A DNA stretch of 64,000 nucleotides, taken from assembly GCA_902580215.1 (NCBI GenBank), contig CACHJT010000004.1, positions 1 through 64,000 of the forward strand. Reading direction: 5' to 3'. Under the pieces are notes generated by a model. The model searched no databases, was not told where the DNA came from, and was given only the letters and a program-made list of their open reading frames with translations. Source of the DNA: an uncultured Candidatus Actinomarina sp. (GTDB lineage Bacteria > Actinomycetota > Acidimicrobiia > Actinomarinales > Actinomarinaceae). Each line of letters opens with the position of its first letter. Position 1 is the stretch's first letter. A program made the translations under genes and the position numbers. This document shows positions 19,176 to 29,195 of the stretch, piece after piece.

Positions 19176-19548
19176 ATTTACAAATTTCGAAGGTGATAAC
19201 TTAGATAATTATCTGGGACATGAAATGATTGAAATAAAAGAAAATTATGTAAAGTCCAAAATAAATGTTAAAGATTATCATAAACAACCAATGGGTCTTG
19301 TTCATGGAGGGTTATTTTCAACATTGGCTGAAACAATATGTTCCTATGGAGCAAACTTTTTAGGTAAGGGAACATTTGTTGGAGTAAATAACAACACCGA
19401 TTTCTTATCAAGCGTTCAAGATGGTGAGATATATTGTATTGCTGAACCAATAAAAATTGGTAGATCGTATCAATTGTGGGAATGTAAAATGTACCATGAT
19501 GAAAAACTTTGCGCTGTGTCTAAAGTAAGATTAAGTAAGATAAAATGA
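19168..19548 (+). CDS. Hotdog-fold thioesterase (PaaI/DUF4442-like)
   Basis: QPMGLVHGGLFSTLAETICSYGA motif. Confidence 0.85.
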   Translation: MSKFTNFEGDNLDNYLGHEMIEIKENYVKSKINVKDYHKQPMGLVHGGLFSTLAETICSYGANFLGKGTFVGVNNNTDFLSSVQDGEIYCIAEPIKIGRSYQLWECKMYHDEKLCAVSKVRLSKIK

Positions 19549-20183
19549 AAAAATTTTTTGTATTTTTTTTGCTTTTAAGTTTTTGTTCTTCAGGTAATGA
19601 GGAAAATATTGAAGAAGCTGAAGTACAAATTGAAACAACAACAACTATAGGAGTAGAAATGTCAGATAAAGTCTATGATAAGCAACCTGAAATGAATATT
19701 AATACCGATAGTAGCTACACAGCTGTTATCAAAACTAATTTAGGTGATATGACTGTAGAATTTTTTACAGATGATGCACCAATGACAGTTAATAATTTTA
19801 TTTCACTTTCAAAAGATGGATATTATGACAATGTTATATTTCATAGAGTTATTTCTGGATTTATGATCCAAGGTGGTGATCCATCTGGGACTGGTCATGG
19901 TGATTATGGAAAATATCCAGGATATGAATTTGAAGATGAGTTAAATAACCAAAGACCATATGAAAAAGGTATATTAGCTATGGCTAATAGAGGCCCAAAC
20001 ACAAATGGGAGTCAATTCTTCATTATGCATCAAGATTATCCACTTCCATATAGTTATACAATATTCGGGCAAGTAGTAGATGGATTTGATGTCATCGATA
20101 AAATAGCATCTGTTGAAACAGACTCAGCTGACAAACCTACAACAGATGTTGTAATTAGCACAGTTGAAGTTAAAGAGAATTAA
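19545..20183 (+). CDS. Peptidyl-prolyl cis-trans isomerase (cyclophilin type), lipoprotein-like
   Basis: VIFHRVISGFMIQGGDPSGTGHG, LAMANRGPNTNGSQFFI. Confidence 0.93.
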   Translation: MKKFFVFFLLLSFCSSGNEENIEEAEVQIETTTTIGVEMSDKVYDKQPEMNINTDSSYTAVIKTNLGDMTVEFFTDDAPMTVNNFISLSKDGYYDNVIFHRVISGFMIQGGDPSGTGHGDYGKYPGYEFEDELNNQRPYEKGILAMANRGPNTNGSQFFIMHQDYPLPYSYTIFGQVVDGFDVIDKIASVETDSADKPTTDVVISTVEVKEN

Positions 20184-20730
20184 AGTACTTTAAAGTTTTT
20201 TTACTAAATACTCCACCTGGAACACCTTTGGTGTTTTTTAGAAGGTACTTTTTTTCAAAGAGTTCTTTCGTAAGATTTTTAATATAATTTTCAGAATAAT
20301 TTAATTTTTTAGCTAAAAATAATGAATAATTATTGTGATTTGATTTGATATAGAAGTCGTAAACGTAAGCGTATTGACACATAAATTCATTACGATTTGT
20401 AGTACTTCTTGTATTAATATTTTTGACGAATTTAGTTACATTTATTTTGTTGAAGTCTTTGTTACCTGTTTTATTAATAAAAAAGATATTGTCTATATCT
20501 GCAAAATTAGATATTTGTTTTTGTGCTTTTTTGTTCAGACTGTATACATTTAATTTCCTTATATCTATGGAACTAATCGCATTGTTTGATTTTGAAGAGA
20601 TTTTTATTGATGTATTTTGTAATTGATATTTATTTATAAAATCGTACGTAAGCTCTACACTGTATTTACCGTTTACACTAGTGAATGTATATAAAATATT
20701 TGTATTATTGAATTTTATATTATTCTTCAT
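20170..20730 (-). CDS. Hypothetical protein with possible C-terminal winged-HTH
   Basis: 186 aa ORF; C-terminal LAKKLNYSENYIKNLTKELFEKKYLLKNTKGVPGG resembles actinobacterial C-terminal HTH segments (inference). Confidence 0.55.
   Translation of the reverse strand: MKNNIKFNNTNILYTFTSVNGKYSVELTYDFINKYQLQNTSIKISSKSNNAISSIDIRKLNVYSLNKKAQKQISNFADIDNIFFINKTGNKDFNKINVTKFVKNINTRSTTNRNEFMCQYAYVYDFYIKSNHNNYSLFLAKKLNYSENYIKNLTKELFEKKYLLKNTKGVPGGVFSKKTLKYFNSL
20221..20239 (+). terminator. Rho-independent terminator for the cyclophilin gene, inside the antisense CDS
   Basis: AACACC-TTT-GGTGTT followed by a T-run. Confidence 0.55.
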
Positions 20731-20816
20731 AAAATCATTTTATTATGAATATTTATAAATATTTTTAATTAATTATGAAGTTCAGAGTTACATATAAGAG
20801 ATATTATTATTAAATC

Positions 20817-22754
20817 ATGCATGTTGACATTACATTACCTGATGGATCAGTAAGAAATTATGAATCACCCGTTACTGGTTATCAGATTGCTGAAAGCATA
20901 GGTCCTAGGTTACTTAAAGACGCTATCTGTGTTGAAATAGATAATAAATTTCAAGATTTATCTTTTGAAATATCAGAAAACATAAATGTAAGAATAGTTA
21001 CTACTAAAGATTTAGATGCATTGCACATATTAAGGCATTCCTCCGCACATATACTTGCCCAAGCAGTATTAAACCTATATCCAAATGCTCAGTTTGGAGT
21101 AGGCCCAAGTATCGAAAATGGATTTTACTATGATTTTCTTTTTGAAACTCCAATAAAAGAGAATGAACTTGAAAACATAGAGAAAGAAATGAAAAGAATT
21201 ACTAAAAGTGCACAAAAATTCGTTAGATCTGAAATAACAAAAAAAGAGGCTGTAAAGATATTTAAAAATCAAAATTTAAAGTTAGAGCTAATTGAATCAG
21301 CAGAATCTGATGAGGGTGTTGGTGAAGAAATAGTATCTACATATACAAATGATGAATTTATAGATTTGTGCATGGGACCGCATGTGCCATCAACAAGTGT
21401 ACTTAAGCATTTTAAACTGACGAAAGTTTCGGGTGCTTACTGGCGTGGTAATGAATCTAATGTTCAACTACAAAGAATATATGGTACATCATGGTTCACT
21501 AAAGAAGATTTAGATCAATACTTAATTCAACAAGAAGAAGCGGAAAAAAGAGATCATAGAAAGTTAGGTAACGAATTAGATTTATTTACTTCAAGTGAAG
21601 AACTAGGATCTGGAAATTTTCTATGGAAACCCAAAGGAGCTGTATTAAGAGATGTTATAGAATCATATAGTAAAAAAGCACATCTACAAAATGGTTATTC
21701 TTTAGTAAATACTCCTCATATAGGTAAATCTATTCTATGGGAAACATCAGGTCATTTAGATCACTACAGCGAAAATATGTACCCTCCAATAAATCATGAA
21801 GAAAACAATGAAACTTATTATTTAAAACCAATGAATTGTCCTTTCCATATACTCGTATATAAAAATGACCTGCATTCATATAAAGAATTACCATTAAGAT
21901 ATTTTGAATTTGGCTCTGTGTATAGATATGAGAAAACTGGCGTTTTGCACGGATTGCTCAGACTTAGAGGATTTACTCAAGATGATGCTCACATTTTTTG
22001 CTCAACTGATCAAATAAATGATGAGGTAAAAACACTTTTATCATTTTCTGTAAATTTATTAGGAAGTTATGGCTTAACTGAAATTGAAGCGGATCTTTCC
22101 ACAAAACCTAAAAAATACATTGGAAGTGATAAAGATTGGGATAATGCTACTAATAGCCTCAAACAATCATTAACAGAATTAGAGGTTCCATTTCAAACTG
22201 CTGAAGGAGAGGGTGCATTTTATGGTCCAAAAATTGACTTACATGCAAAAGATGCAATTGGAAGAAGATGGCAATTAAGCACAATACAAATCGATTTTGC
22301 TCAACCAGATAATTTTGATATCGAGTATGTAAATTCTGAAAATAAGAAATCTAGACCTGTAATGATTCATAGAGCACTATTAGGATCAGTAGAACGATTT
22401 ACAGCTGTGTTATTGGAACACTATGCGGGCAATTTACCAGGATGGCTTTCACCGATTCAGATTGATGTTTTAACTATTGGCAATGTCAATGAATATGCTC
22501 AAACCATCATCGATGATTTAAAATCATACAGGGTTAATTTAGATGACAGAAATATTCGACTTGGTGAAAAACTACATAATTCTGAAAAATCAAAAACCCC
22601 TATACAAATAATAATTGGTGAGAAAGACGCATCAAGCAATACTATGGCTGTAAATATCTTTGGAAAAGAAAACATGAAAGATGTCGATTATAAGAGGGCA
22701 ATTAACAGTATTAAGAAATCTTTAAAAGAACCGGAGTTTAGTTTAGATGGTTGA
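20817..22754 (+). CDS. thrS: Threonyl-tRNA synthetase
   Basis: TGS domain, RHSSAHILAQAV, MNCPFHILVYK, FGSVYRYEKTGVLHGLLRLRGFTQDDAHIFC. Confidence 0.97.
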   Translation: MHVDITLPDGSVRNYESPVTGYQIAESIGPRLLKDAICVEIDNKFQDLSFEISENINVRIVTTKDLDALHILRHSSAHILAQAVLNLYPNAQFGVGPSIENGFYYDFLFETPIKENELENIEKEMKRITKSAQKFVRSEITKKEAVKIFKNQNLKLELIESAESDEGVGEEIVSTYTNDEFIDLCMGPHVPSTSVLKHFKLTKVSGAYWRGNESNVQLQRIYGTSWFTKEDLDQYLIQQEEAEKRDHRKLGNELDLFTSSEELGSGNFLWKPKGAVLRDVIESYSKKAHLQNGYSLVNTPHIGKSILWETSGHLDHYSENMYPPINHEENNETYYLKPMNCPFHILVYKNDLHSYKELPLRYFEFGSVYRYEKTGVLHGLLRLRGFTQDDAHIFCSTDQINDEVKTLLSFSVNLLGSYGLTEIEADLSTKPKKYIGSDKDWDNATNSLKQSLTELEVPFQTAEGEGAFYGPKIDLHAKDAIGRRWQLSTIQIDFAQPDNFDIEYVNSENKKSRPVMIHRALLGSVERFTAVLLEHYAGNLPGWLSPIQIDVLTIGNVNEYAQTIIDDLKSYRVNLDDRNIRLGEKLHNSEKSKTPIQIIIGEKDASSNTMAVNIFGKENMKDVDYKRAINSIKKSLKEPEFSLDG

Positions 22755-23232
22755 CGGAATTGAAATTGATAAAGATATTGCGGAACAAACTCTGCTACCT
22801 GAAGATTTAAACTCATTAGCTGTTGGTAGTTATGTTGTTCCAGATCCTAGAAAGAGAATTCAGTATCCCTATGTTGTACTTGGAGTTGTGCTATTAAGTT
22901 TTATAACATCTTTAATAATTGACTTTGTATCTTTTGTACCCGTGATAATTATTCTGAGTATTGTTGCTTTGTTATTATTTTTAGTTAATAATAAATTCAA
23001 AATTCAACAGCAAGAAGTTATTGAGAGAATAACAAACAATATCGATCACTCAATTGGGTATTATTCAATTGCATTGACATTTCAATTTACTTTTAAGAAT
23101 ATATTGACACCTGTTTGGACTGTAATTGTTTATTCCCATGAAAATCCACCTTTAAACAAAACAATAATTGAAATTAACGCATTTAGTGGGAAAGTAATTA
23201 CTGAACCATATACTGAAAATTTAAATGCTTGA
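22747..23232 (+). CDS. Hypothetical membrane protein
   Basis: 161 aa, two TM-like segments, overlaps thrS and pgsA-like genes. Confidence 0.6.
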   Translation: MVDGIEIDKDIAEQTLLPEDLNSLAVGSYVVPDPRKRIQYPYVVLGVVLLSFITSLIIDFVSFVPVIIILSIVALLLFLVNNKFKIQQQEVIERITNNIDHSIGYYSIALTFQFTFKNILTPVWTVIVYSHENPPLNKTIIEINAFSGKVITEPYTENLNA

Positions 23233-23797
23233 GAAATATTTTAAAAATAGTTCTGAAGTTTTTGCTAAGCCATTTATAAAGATATTAAGGTATTTTAATT
23301 TAAAACCTAATACAGTATCAATTTTCGGACTCGCTGTAATTATTGCTGGATCTTATTGCTTTTATCTTGAAAATAGAAATCTTGGTATTGTATTAATTTT
23401 TCTAGGCAGTGCAATTGATGGTCTTGACGGCCCATATGCACGAGAAATGGATTTAGTTACTGAAAAAGGGGGAATTCTTGATTCTCTAATAGATAGGATA
23501 GGAGAATTAATAATTTGGAGCGTTGTTGGTATTTCTTTTACAAATAGCGATATTGAGCTGTTTACAGTATTTACCATACTTGTTTCATCAAATTTAATAC
23601 CGTACATGCGAGCAAAATCTGAATATTTTGGACTACAAAATAAAAAAGGTTTAGCAGCGAGACCTGAAAGAGTAATATTCGCAGTTCTGTATATGTTTTT
23701 TGACTTTAACTTTCTTTATGTATACATATTCGCAGTTATTACATGGATAACAGCATTACAAAGATTTAAATATTTATATCAACATTTATCAAAATGA
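23225..23797 (+). CDS. CDP-alcohol phosphatidyltransferase (PI/PI-phosphate synthase-like)
   Basis: CDP-AP signature GLDGPYAREMDLVTEKGGILDSLIDR; synteny with acyltransferase and PimA-like genes. Confidence 0.85.
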   Translation: MLEKYFKNSSEVFAKPFIKILRYFNLKPNTVSIFGLAVIIAGSYCFYLENRNLGIVLIFLGSAIDGLDGPYAREMDLVTEKGGILDSLIDRIGELIIWSVVGISFTNSDIELFTVFTILVSSNLIPYMRAKSEYFGLQNKKGLAARPERVIFAVLYMFFDFNFLYVYIFAVITWITALQRFKYLYQHLSK

Positions 23798-24639
23798 AAT
23801 TTTTAATAATTAAATTTATACATCGTCTTATTAGAAAAATTAGTTTAAGTAAAATTTTGGTTTTATCCTATCCAATCGGATTCATATATTATTTTTTAAC
23901 TCCAAGAAGCAACATGAAACTTAATAAACGAAAGAAAAATATTACAAACTACTCACCATTGCTTGTAAAAATTAATTACGTTAAATACTGGATTGAAACT
24001 ATATGGCTATCTAAAGAAGGCTATGATTCCCAAATATTGCAGGATGTCGAAATAATTAACGAAGATGAAGTAAAAAAATTAAATAGAAATTTTGACTCGT
24101 TTATTATTGCCCTGCCACATGTAGGTAACTGGGAATTTGCTATTCCAATGGGAAAACCTTTAAACCTTAAACTGCTTGCGGTTGCAGAGCCTTTATCAGA
24201 TATAAATATTCTTAAATGGTTTACAGACTTAAGAGAATCACTAGGTTGTAAAATAATATTAGGTGGAAAAGGTCAAAATACATACCAGCAATTAAGTAAT
24301 CATCTTGATGAAGGATACCATGTGTGTTTACTTGCAGACAGACACGTTGGTAAGAGTGGAATAGGTGTAGAGTTCTTTAATCAATTAGCAGCATTTCCTA
24401 AAGGTCCAGTTTCTTTATCTTTAGAAAAACAAGTACCAATAATTCCAGCTACTTTTTTAAAAATAGATAATAAATATAAACTAGTTTTTGGAAAACCATT
24501 TATAGTTCCTCACTTTGAAAATGATGCTCAAAGCATTCAGCATGGTTTGAAAGTGTTAAGTAAAGAATTAGAAAAACTTATACTATTAGATCCGAACCAA
24601 TGGCATTCAATTCAACCTGTCTGGACTAGTGAGTATTAA
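23794..24639 (+). CDS. LPLAT acyltransferase (PIM acyltransferase-like)
   Basis: LPHVGNWEFAIPMG H-x4-E motif; FPKGPVSLSLEKQVPIIPATF. Confidence 0.82.
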   Translation: MKFLIIKFIHRLIRKISLSKILVLSYPIGFIYYFLTPRSNMKLNKRKKNITNYSPLLVKINYVKYWIETIWLSKEGYDSQILQDVEIINEDEVKKLNRNFDSFIIALPHVGNWEFAIPMGKPLNLKLLAVAEPLSDINILKWFTDLRESLGCKIILGGKGQNTYQQLSNHLDEGYHVCLLADRHVGKSGIGVEFFNQLAAFPKGPVSLSLEKQVPIIPATFLKIDNKYKLVFGKPFIVPHFENDAQSIQHGLKVLSKELEKLILLDPNQWHSIQPVWTSEY

Positions 24640-25618
24640 AGTACTTCTAGTAACTCCTTATTCATTTCAAAAATATGGGGGAGTACAGAACCAGGTAAAT
24701 CTTATCGAAGATTATTTATCTTCGCATGAGGAATTTGAAGTTAAGGTATTTGCTTATGGTAAAACAAAGTCATTAGATTCGAATAAAGTTTTCAATATTC
24801 CATTTAACTCCTCTGTATCATCAGTATTACTTTTTCCAAATAGGAAATTGTTGCTTGATTATATTGATTGGGCTGATGTTGTCCATGTACACGAACCTTT
24901 TGTGCCTATATTTTTTTGGAAACTACCTAAGAATAAGAAATACATTTTTACACACCATGCTTCATTAGGAAGGATTATTACCAACATATTAAGTATTGTT
25001 TATAAATCTTTTAGATATAGAAGCATAAGTACTTATGTAAGTAAATCTGCCGAATCTAACGCCCTTTCTTTAAATAGTGAACCAGTATTGATTCCAAATA
25101 TGATAAAAATTAATCCAAATATTTCTTTTAATAAAAGGCAAGGATATCTGTTTATTGGTCGTCAAGAATCTAGAAAGAACTATAACTTTTTTGTAAAACT
25201 ATCAAATCATAAGCAATTTACAAATAAACTTTTTTATGCAATAACAAATAAAGATAAATCTGATAAAAATATTACAATTTATGAAAATCCAACTGATGAA
25301 TTTAAAATTGAAATCTTTGGTAAAACTAATATTTATCTTGCTTTAAACACAAAAAGTGAAAGTTTCGGCATAACTCTTTTAGAAGCAGTAAATAATGGAA
25401 ATCTTGTAATTTCTAGTGATTTAATCTCTTTCATTAATGTATTACCAAATTCCCATATTGTATATAAAAATAATAATTTTGATTCATTATGTAATGTATT
25501 AACAAAATTAGATTCTGAAGATTTAAATCTCCTGTGGAATAAACAGTACAAAGATATTCGTGAGTATGATTTAGAAGAAAATATGAAGAAGTTCATTTTA
25601 TTATATTCAAACTTATGA
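24629..25618 (+). CDS. Family 4 glycosyltransferase (PimA-like)
   Basis: TPYSFQKYGGVQNQVNLIEDYL, VVHVHEPFVP, FIGRQESRKN, ESFGITLLEAVNNG. Confidence 0.82.
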   Translation: MSIKVLLVTPYSFQKYGGVQNQVNLIEDYLSSHEEFEVKVFAYGKTKSLDSNKVFNIPFNSSVSSVLLFPNRKLLLDYIDWADVVHVHEPFVPIFFWKLPKNKKYIFTHHASLGRIITNILSIVYKSFRYRSISTYVSKSAESNALSLNSEPVLIPNMIKINPNISFNKRQGYLFIGRQESRKNYNFFVKLSNHKQFTNKLFYAITNKDKSDKNITIYENPTDEFKIEIFGKTNIYLALNTKSESFGITLLEAVNNGNLVISSDLISFINVLPNSHIVYKNNNFDSLCNVLTKLDSEDLNLLWNKQYKDIREYDLEENMKKFILLYSNL

Positions 25619-25633
25619 TGTAATATTAGATAT

Positions 25634-26518
25634 ATGAAAATCGAATCTACAAATAAAGTTAAAAAAGGCCTCGCAGAAATGCTTAAAGGTGGCGTCATCA
25701 TGGACGTTGTAAATGCTGAACAAGCAAAAATTGCTGAAAAAGCTGGAGCTGTAGCTGTTATGGCTTTAGAACGAATTCCTGCAGATATTAGGGCAGACGG
25801 TGGAGTAGCAAGAATGTCTTCAGTAGGTGTAATTCAAGAGGTAATGGACTCAGTCTCTATACCTGTAATGGCTAAAGCTAGGATTGGTCATTTCGTAGAA
25901 GCTCAAATTTTGGATTCTTTGGGAATTGACTTTATTGACGAGTCAGAAGTATTAACACCCGCTGATGAGGTAAATCATATTAATAAACAAAGTTTCAAAG
26001 CTCCATTTGTATGCGGTGCTACTGGATTAGGTGAAGCTACAAGAAGAATTGCTGAAGGGGCTTCAATGATAAGAACAAAAGGTGAAGCTGGCACTGGCAA
26101 TGTTGTGGAAGCAGTAAGACACATGAGAACTATTACTAATGAACTAAATGAAGTTATAGCATGTGATGAAAATGAAATTGTAGCTCTTAGTAAAAAGTTT
26201 CGTGCCCCTCTTAATGTATTAGAAGAAATCAAAGAACAAAATAAACTACCAGTAGTCAATTTTGCTGCTGGTGGTATTGCAACACCTGCTGACGCTGCTT
26301 TAATGATGCAATTGGGATGTGATGGTGTTTTTGTTGGTTCTGGTATATTCAAGAGCGGTGATCCCGCTGAAAGAGCAGAAGCAATTGTAATTGCAACTAC
26401 TAACTACAATGATCCGAAAGTTCTATCTGAAGTTTCCAAAGATCTCGGTGAACCTATGGTAGGTATAAATATTGATACATTATCTGAGGAAGAGAAATTA
26501 GCTAAAAGAGGTTGGTAA
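25634..26518 (+). CDS. pdxS: Pyridoxal 5'-phosphate synthase subunit PdxS
   Basis: [52 protein letters not shown]. Confidence 0.98.
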   Translation: MKIESTNKVKKGLAEMLKGGVIMDVVNAEQAKIAEKAGAVAVMALERIPADIRADGGVARMSSVGVIQEVMDSVSIPVMAKARIGHFVEAQILDSLGIDFIDESEVLTPADEVNHINKQSFKAPFVCGATGLGEATRRIAEGASMIRTKGEAGTGNVVEAVRHMRTITNELNEVIACDENEIVALSKKFRAPLNVLEEIKEQNKLPVVNFAAGGIATPADAALMMQLGCDGVFVGSGIFKSGDPAERAEAIVIATTNYNDPKVLSEVSKDLGEPMVGINIDTLSEEEKLAKRGW

Positions 26519-27100
26519 TTGAAAGTTGGGATACTTTCATTCCAAGGTAGTTTTCTTGACCATTCAAAAAGTATTCATGAACTTGGTTATGAATCATTAC
26601 TGATCAAACAATCTAAAGATTTAACATCTGTGGATGCTTTAATTCTCCCTGGTGGGGAATCTACAGCAATGAAAAAGATTAATCAGTTTAGTAATTTATT
26701 AACTGATTTAGATCTACTTATTAAGGATGGCATACCTACTCTAACCACATGCGCAGGAACAATACTTTTAGCTAAAGAAGTTATTGGTGGTGAAGTAACC
26801 ATTCCAAATATTGATATTGAAGTTACAAGAAATGCATATGGTAGACAGACAGAATCATTTGAAGGAAGTGTAAAGTTTTTTGAAAACGAAGATATTTATT
26901 GTTTTATAAGAGCACCAAAAATATCAAAAATATTGTCTGATACAGTAAATGTGATTGCTCAACATAATGATGAGATAGTTGGAGTTGCTCAAAAAAATGT
27001 TGCTTCATTAACATTTCATCCCGAACTGAATAATGACGAATATTATTTGAATTGGTTAAACGATTTTATTAAAGAAGGTAAAAATGTCCGGTCATTCTAA
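26519..27100 (+). CDS. pdxT: Pyridoxal 5'-phosphate synthase glutaminase PdxT (TTG start)
   Basis: VGILSFQGSFLDH, LPGGESTAM, TTCAGTILLA, TFHPEL. Confidence 0.95.
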   Translation: MKVGILSFQGSFLDHSKSIHELGYESLLIKQSKDLTSVDALILPGGESTAMKKINQFSNLLTDLDLLIKDGIPTLTTCAGTILLAKEVIGGEVTIPNIDIEVTRNAYGRQTESFEGSVKFFENEDIYCFIRAPKISKILSDTVNVIAQHNDEIVGVAQKNVASLTFHPELNNDEYYLNWLNDFIKEGKNVRSF

Positions 27101-27827
27101 ATGGTCTACAATCAAAAGAAAAAAAGGTGCAAATGATGCAAAAAGAGGAAAATTATTTGCAAAATTAATTAAAGGAATTGAAGTAGCTGCAAAAAATGGT
27201 GGTACCGATCCATCAGCAAATGCATCTCTATATCAAGCAATTTCAAAAGCGAAATCAAGTTCCGTTCCTAATGACAATATTGAACGAGCTTTAAAAAGAA
27301 TTGACGGAAATGCTGATACTGGAGAAATATTCGAACTTACATATGAAGGCTATGGACCTTTTGGAGTAGCTATTCTAATTAACTGTTTAACTGATAATAA
27401 AAATAGAACATCATCTGATGTTAGAGCTACTTTAACTAAAAATAACGGATCAATGGGTAATCCTGGCAGTGTTAATTATTTATTTGAAAGAAAGGCTATA
27501 TTTCAATTCGATACATTTGATGATGAACTTATTGAAATGGGTATAAATAATAATTGTTTAGAAATTCAAGAAGATAAAAATTCACTAACATTTGAATACG
27601 ATCCTAAAGATTTTAAGTTAATTTATGAACTCTTTAACTCAAGCCCTTACACACCATCCAATGCTGAAGTAGCCTATATACCTTCTTCATCAATAAATTT
27701 AAATGCTGATCAATTTACTAAAATAACAAAATTAATTGAGTCTTTAGAAGAACTTGACGATGTTCAAGACGTTTACGCAAATTTTGATATTGAAGAAAAA
27801 GAACTAGAGTCATTACTTTCTGAATAA
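27084..27827 (+). CDS. yebC: YebC/PmpR family transcriptional regulator
   Basis: MSGHSKWSTIKRKKGANDAKRGKLFAKLIKGIEVAAKNGG. Confidence 0.97.
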   Translation: MSGHSKWSTIKRKKGANDAKRGKLFAKLIKGIEVAAKNGGTDPSANASLYQAISKAKSSSVPNDNIERALKRIDGNADTGEIFELTYEGYGPFGVAILINCLTDNKNRTSSDVRATLTKNNGSMGNPGSVNYLFERKAIFQFDTFDDELIEMGINNNCLEIQEDKNSLTFEYDPKDFKLIYELFNSSPYTPSNAEVAYIPSSSINLNADQFTKITKLIESLEELDDVQDVYANFDIEEKELESLLSE

Positions 27828-27846
27828 TAAAAAGTAATATTTAGAT

Positions 27847-28200
27847 ATGGTTAATAAAGCAAAAAAACAGGGAACTACGTACGAAACAAATATTGTAAAT
27901 AGATTAAATAAAAATAATAAATTTAAATCACAACGATTTGCAGAAGGTGGATCAAAAGATTTAGGGGATGTCCAACTTTTCGTTGATAATGAAGAATATT
28001 TTATAGAAGCTAAATCACGACAAAATTTAAATATTCATCAATCATTAGATAAAGCAATAGAAAAATCAGGAAGTGATAATACTGTTTTATTTTGGAAAAA
28101 GTTAAAAAAGAGAGATGGTAATTCTAGAAGATCATCAGACGGTATGCCAGAAGTGGTATCAATGTCATATGATTTATTTATAAAATTATTAAATAAATAA
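27847..28200 (+). CDS. Small PD-(D/E)xK nuclease-like protein, Hjc/Holliday-junction-resolvase-like
   Basis: KKQGTTYETNIVNRL ... FAEGGSKDLGDVQLFVDNEEYFIEAKSRQ: E...GD...ExK catalytic pattern in 117 aa; located directly after yebC. Confidence 0.6.
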   Translation: MVNKAKKQGTTYETNIVNRLNKNNKFKSQRFAEGGSKDLGDVQLFVDNEEYFIEAKSRQNLNIHQSLDKAIEKSGSDNTVLFWKKLKKRDGNSRRSSDGMPEVVSMSYDLFIKLLNK

Positions 28201-29195
28201 TGCCTTTTGAGTCAAAGGTTTATAATTACAATCTTCCTAAAGAGTCTATAAACCAAACTCCATATAAAGATCCAAATTTATCTAAATTATTAATAGCTGA
28301 CACAAAACAGATTATTCAATTTAAAGATATAAGTTCGATTATAAAGAGTCCATCATTATTCATTCTGAACAAATCTCAAGTACAAAGTGTAAGAGTTGTA
28401 AGTAAAAAATCCACTGGAGGAAAAATAGAAGTATTTGTTTTAGATATTCAATCTACTTATATTGCTAAATGCTTGATTAAATCCACCGATAAAAAAATCC
28501 TAAATAAGAAATATATACTTCAAAATTTTAACTTCGAAATTATAGGAATCCTAAATGATACATACGAGATAAAATTTAATTTGCCAGTTACAGAAATAAT
28601 TAAAAATTATGGTCAAATTCCGTTGCCTCCATATATAAAAGATGATTCTTCTAAGTATGAGTATTACAATAACCAATTTGCTGAAGGTGGATTTTCTGTT
28701 GCATCTCCAACGGCAGGATTACATTTTACTAACCAACAAATAAATAAGCTTACTAAAGAAGGACACAAATTTATTTTTATAAATTTAGATGTGAATATAG
28801 ATACTTTTAAACCAATAACCGAAAGATATTTAGAAGATCACAAAATACATAAAGAAAATTATCAAATCAGTAAAGATGATTTTGAAATCATTTTAGATGC
28901 TAAAAGTTCAAATATAGACATTTACTGTATTGGAACAACATCATTAAGGGCTATAGAATCTGCTTATGTAACAGGAGAATTTTCAAGTTCTACAGATTAT
29001 TTTATATATCCAGATACAAAAATTAATATTCCAAATTATTTGATTACTAATTTTCATGCACCAAATAGTTCATTACTTTCAATAGTGGATTGTATATACG
29101 GATCACAATGGAAAGATTTATATAATTATGCTATTGATTCTGAATTAAAATTTTTAAGTTTTGGTGATGCAGTACTATTTAATGTAAATGAATAA
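28200..29195 (+). CDS. queA: S-adenosylmethionine:tRNA ribosyltransferase-isomerase
   Basis: GQIPLPPYIK, FSVASPTAGLHFT, VNIDTFKPITERYLEDHKIHKENYQIS, FHAPNSSLLSIV. Confidence 0.95.
   Translation: MPFESKVYNYNLPKESINQTPYKDPNLSKLLIADTKQIIQFKDISSIIKSPSLFILNKSQVQSVRVVSKKSTGGKIEVFVLDIQSTYIAKCLIKSTDKKILNKKYILQNFNFEIIGILNDTYEIKFNLPVTEIIKNYGQIPLPPYIKDDSSKYEYYNNQFAEGGFSVASPTAGLHFTNQQINKLTKEGHKFIFINLDVNIDTFKPITERYLEDHKIHKENYQISKDDFEIILDAKSSNIDIYCIGTTSLRAIESAYVTGEFSSSTDYFIYPDTKINIPNYLITNFHAPNSSLLSIVDCIYGSQWKDLYNYAIDSELKFLSFGDAVLFNVNE

Noticed and set aside
20731-20816. T-box or threonine attenuator before thrS
   Set aside because: No T-box motif, stable terminator or Thr-rich leader peptide was visible in this AT-rich interval.
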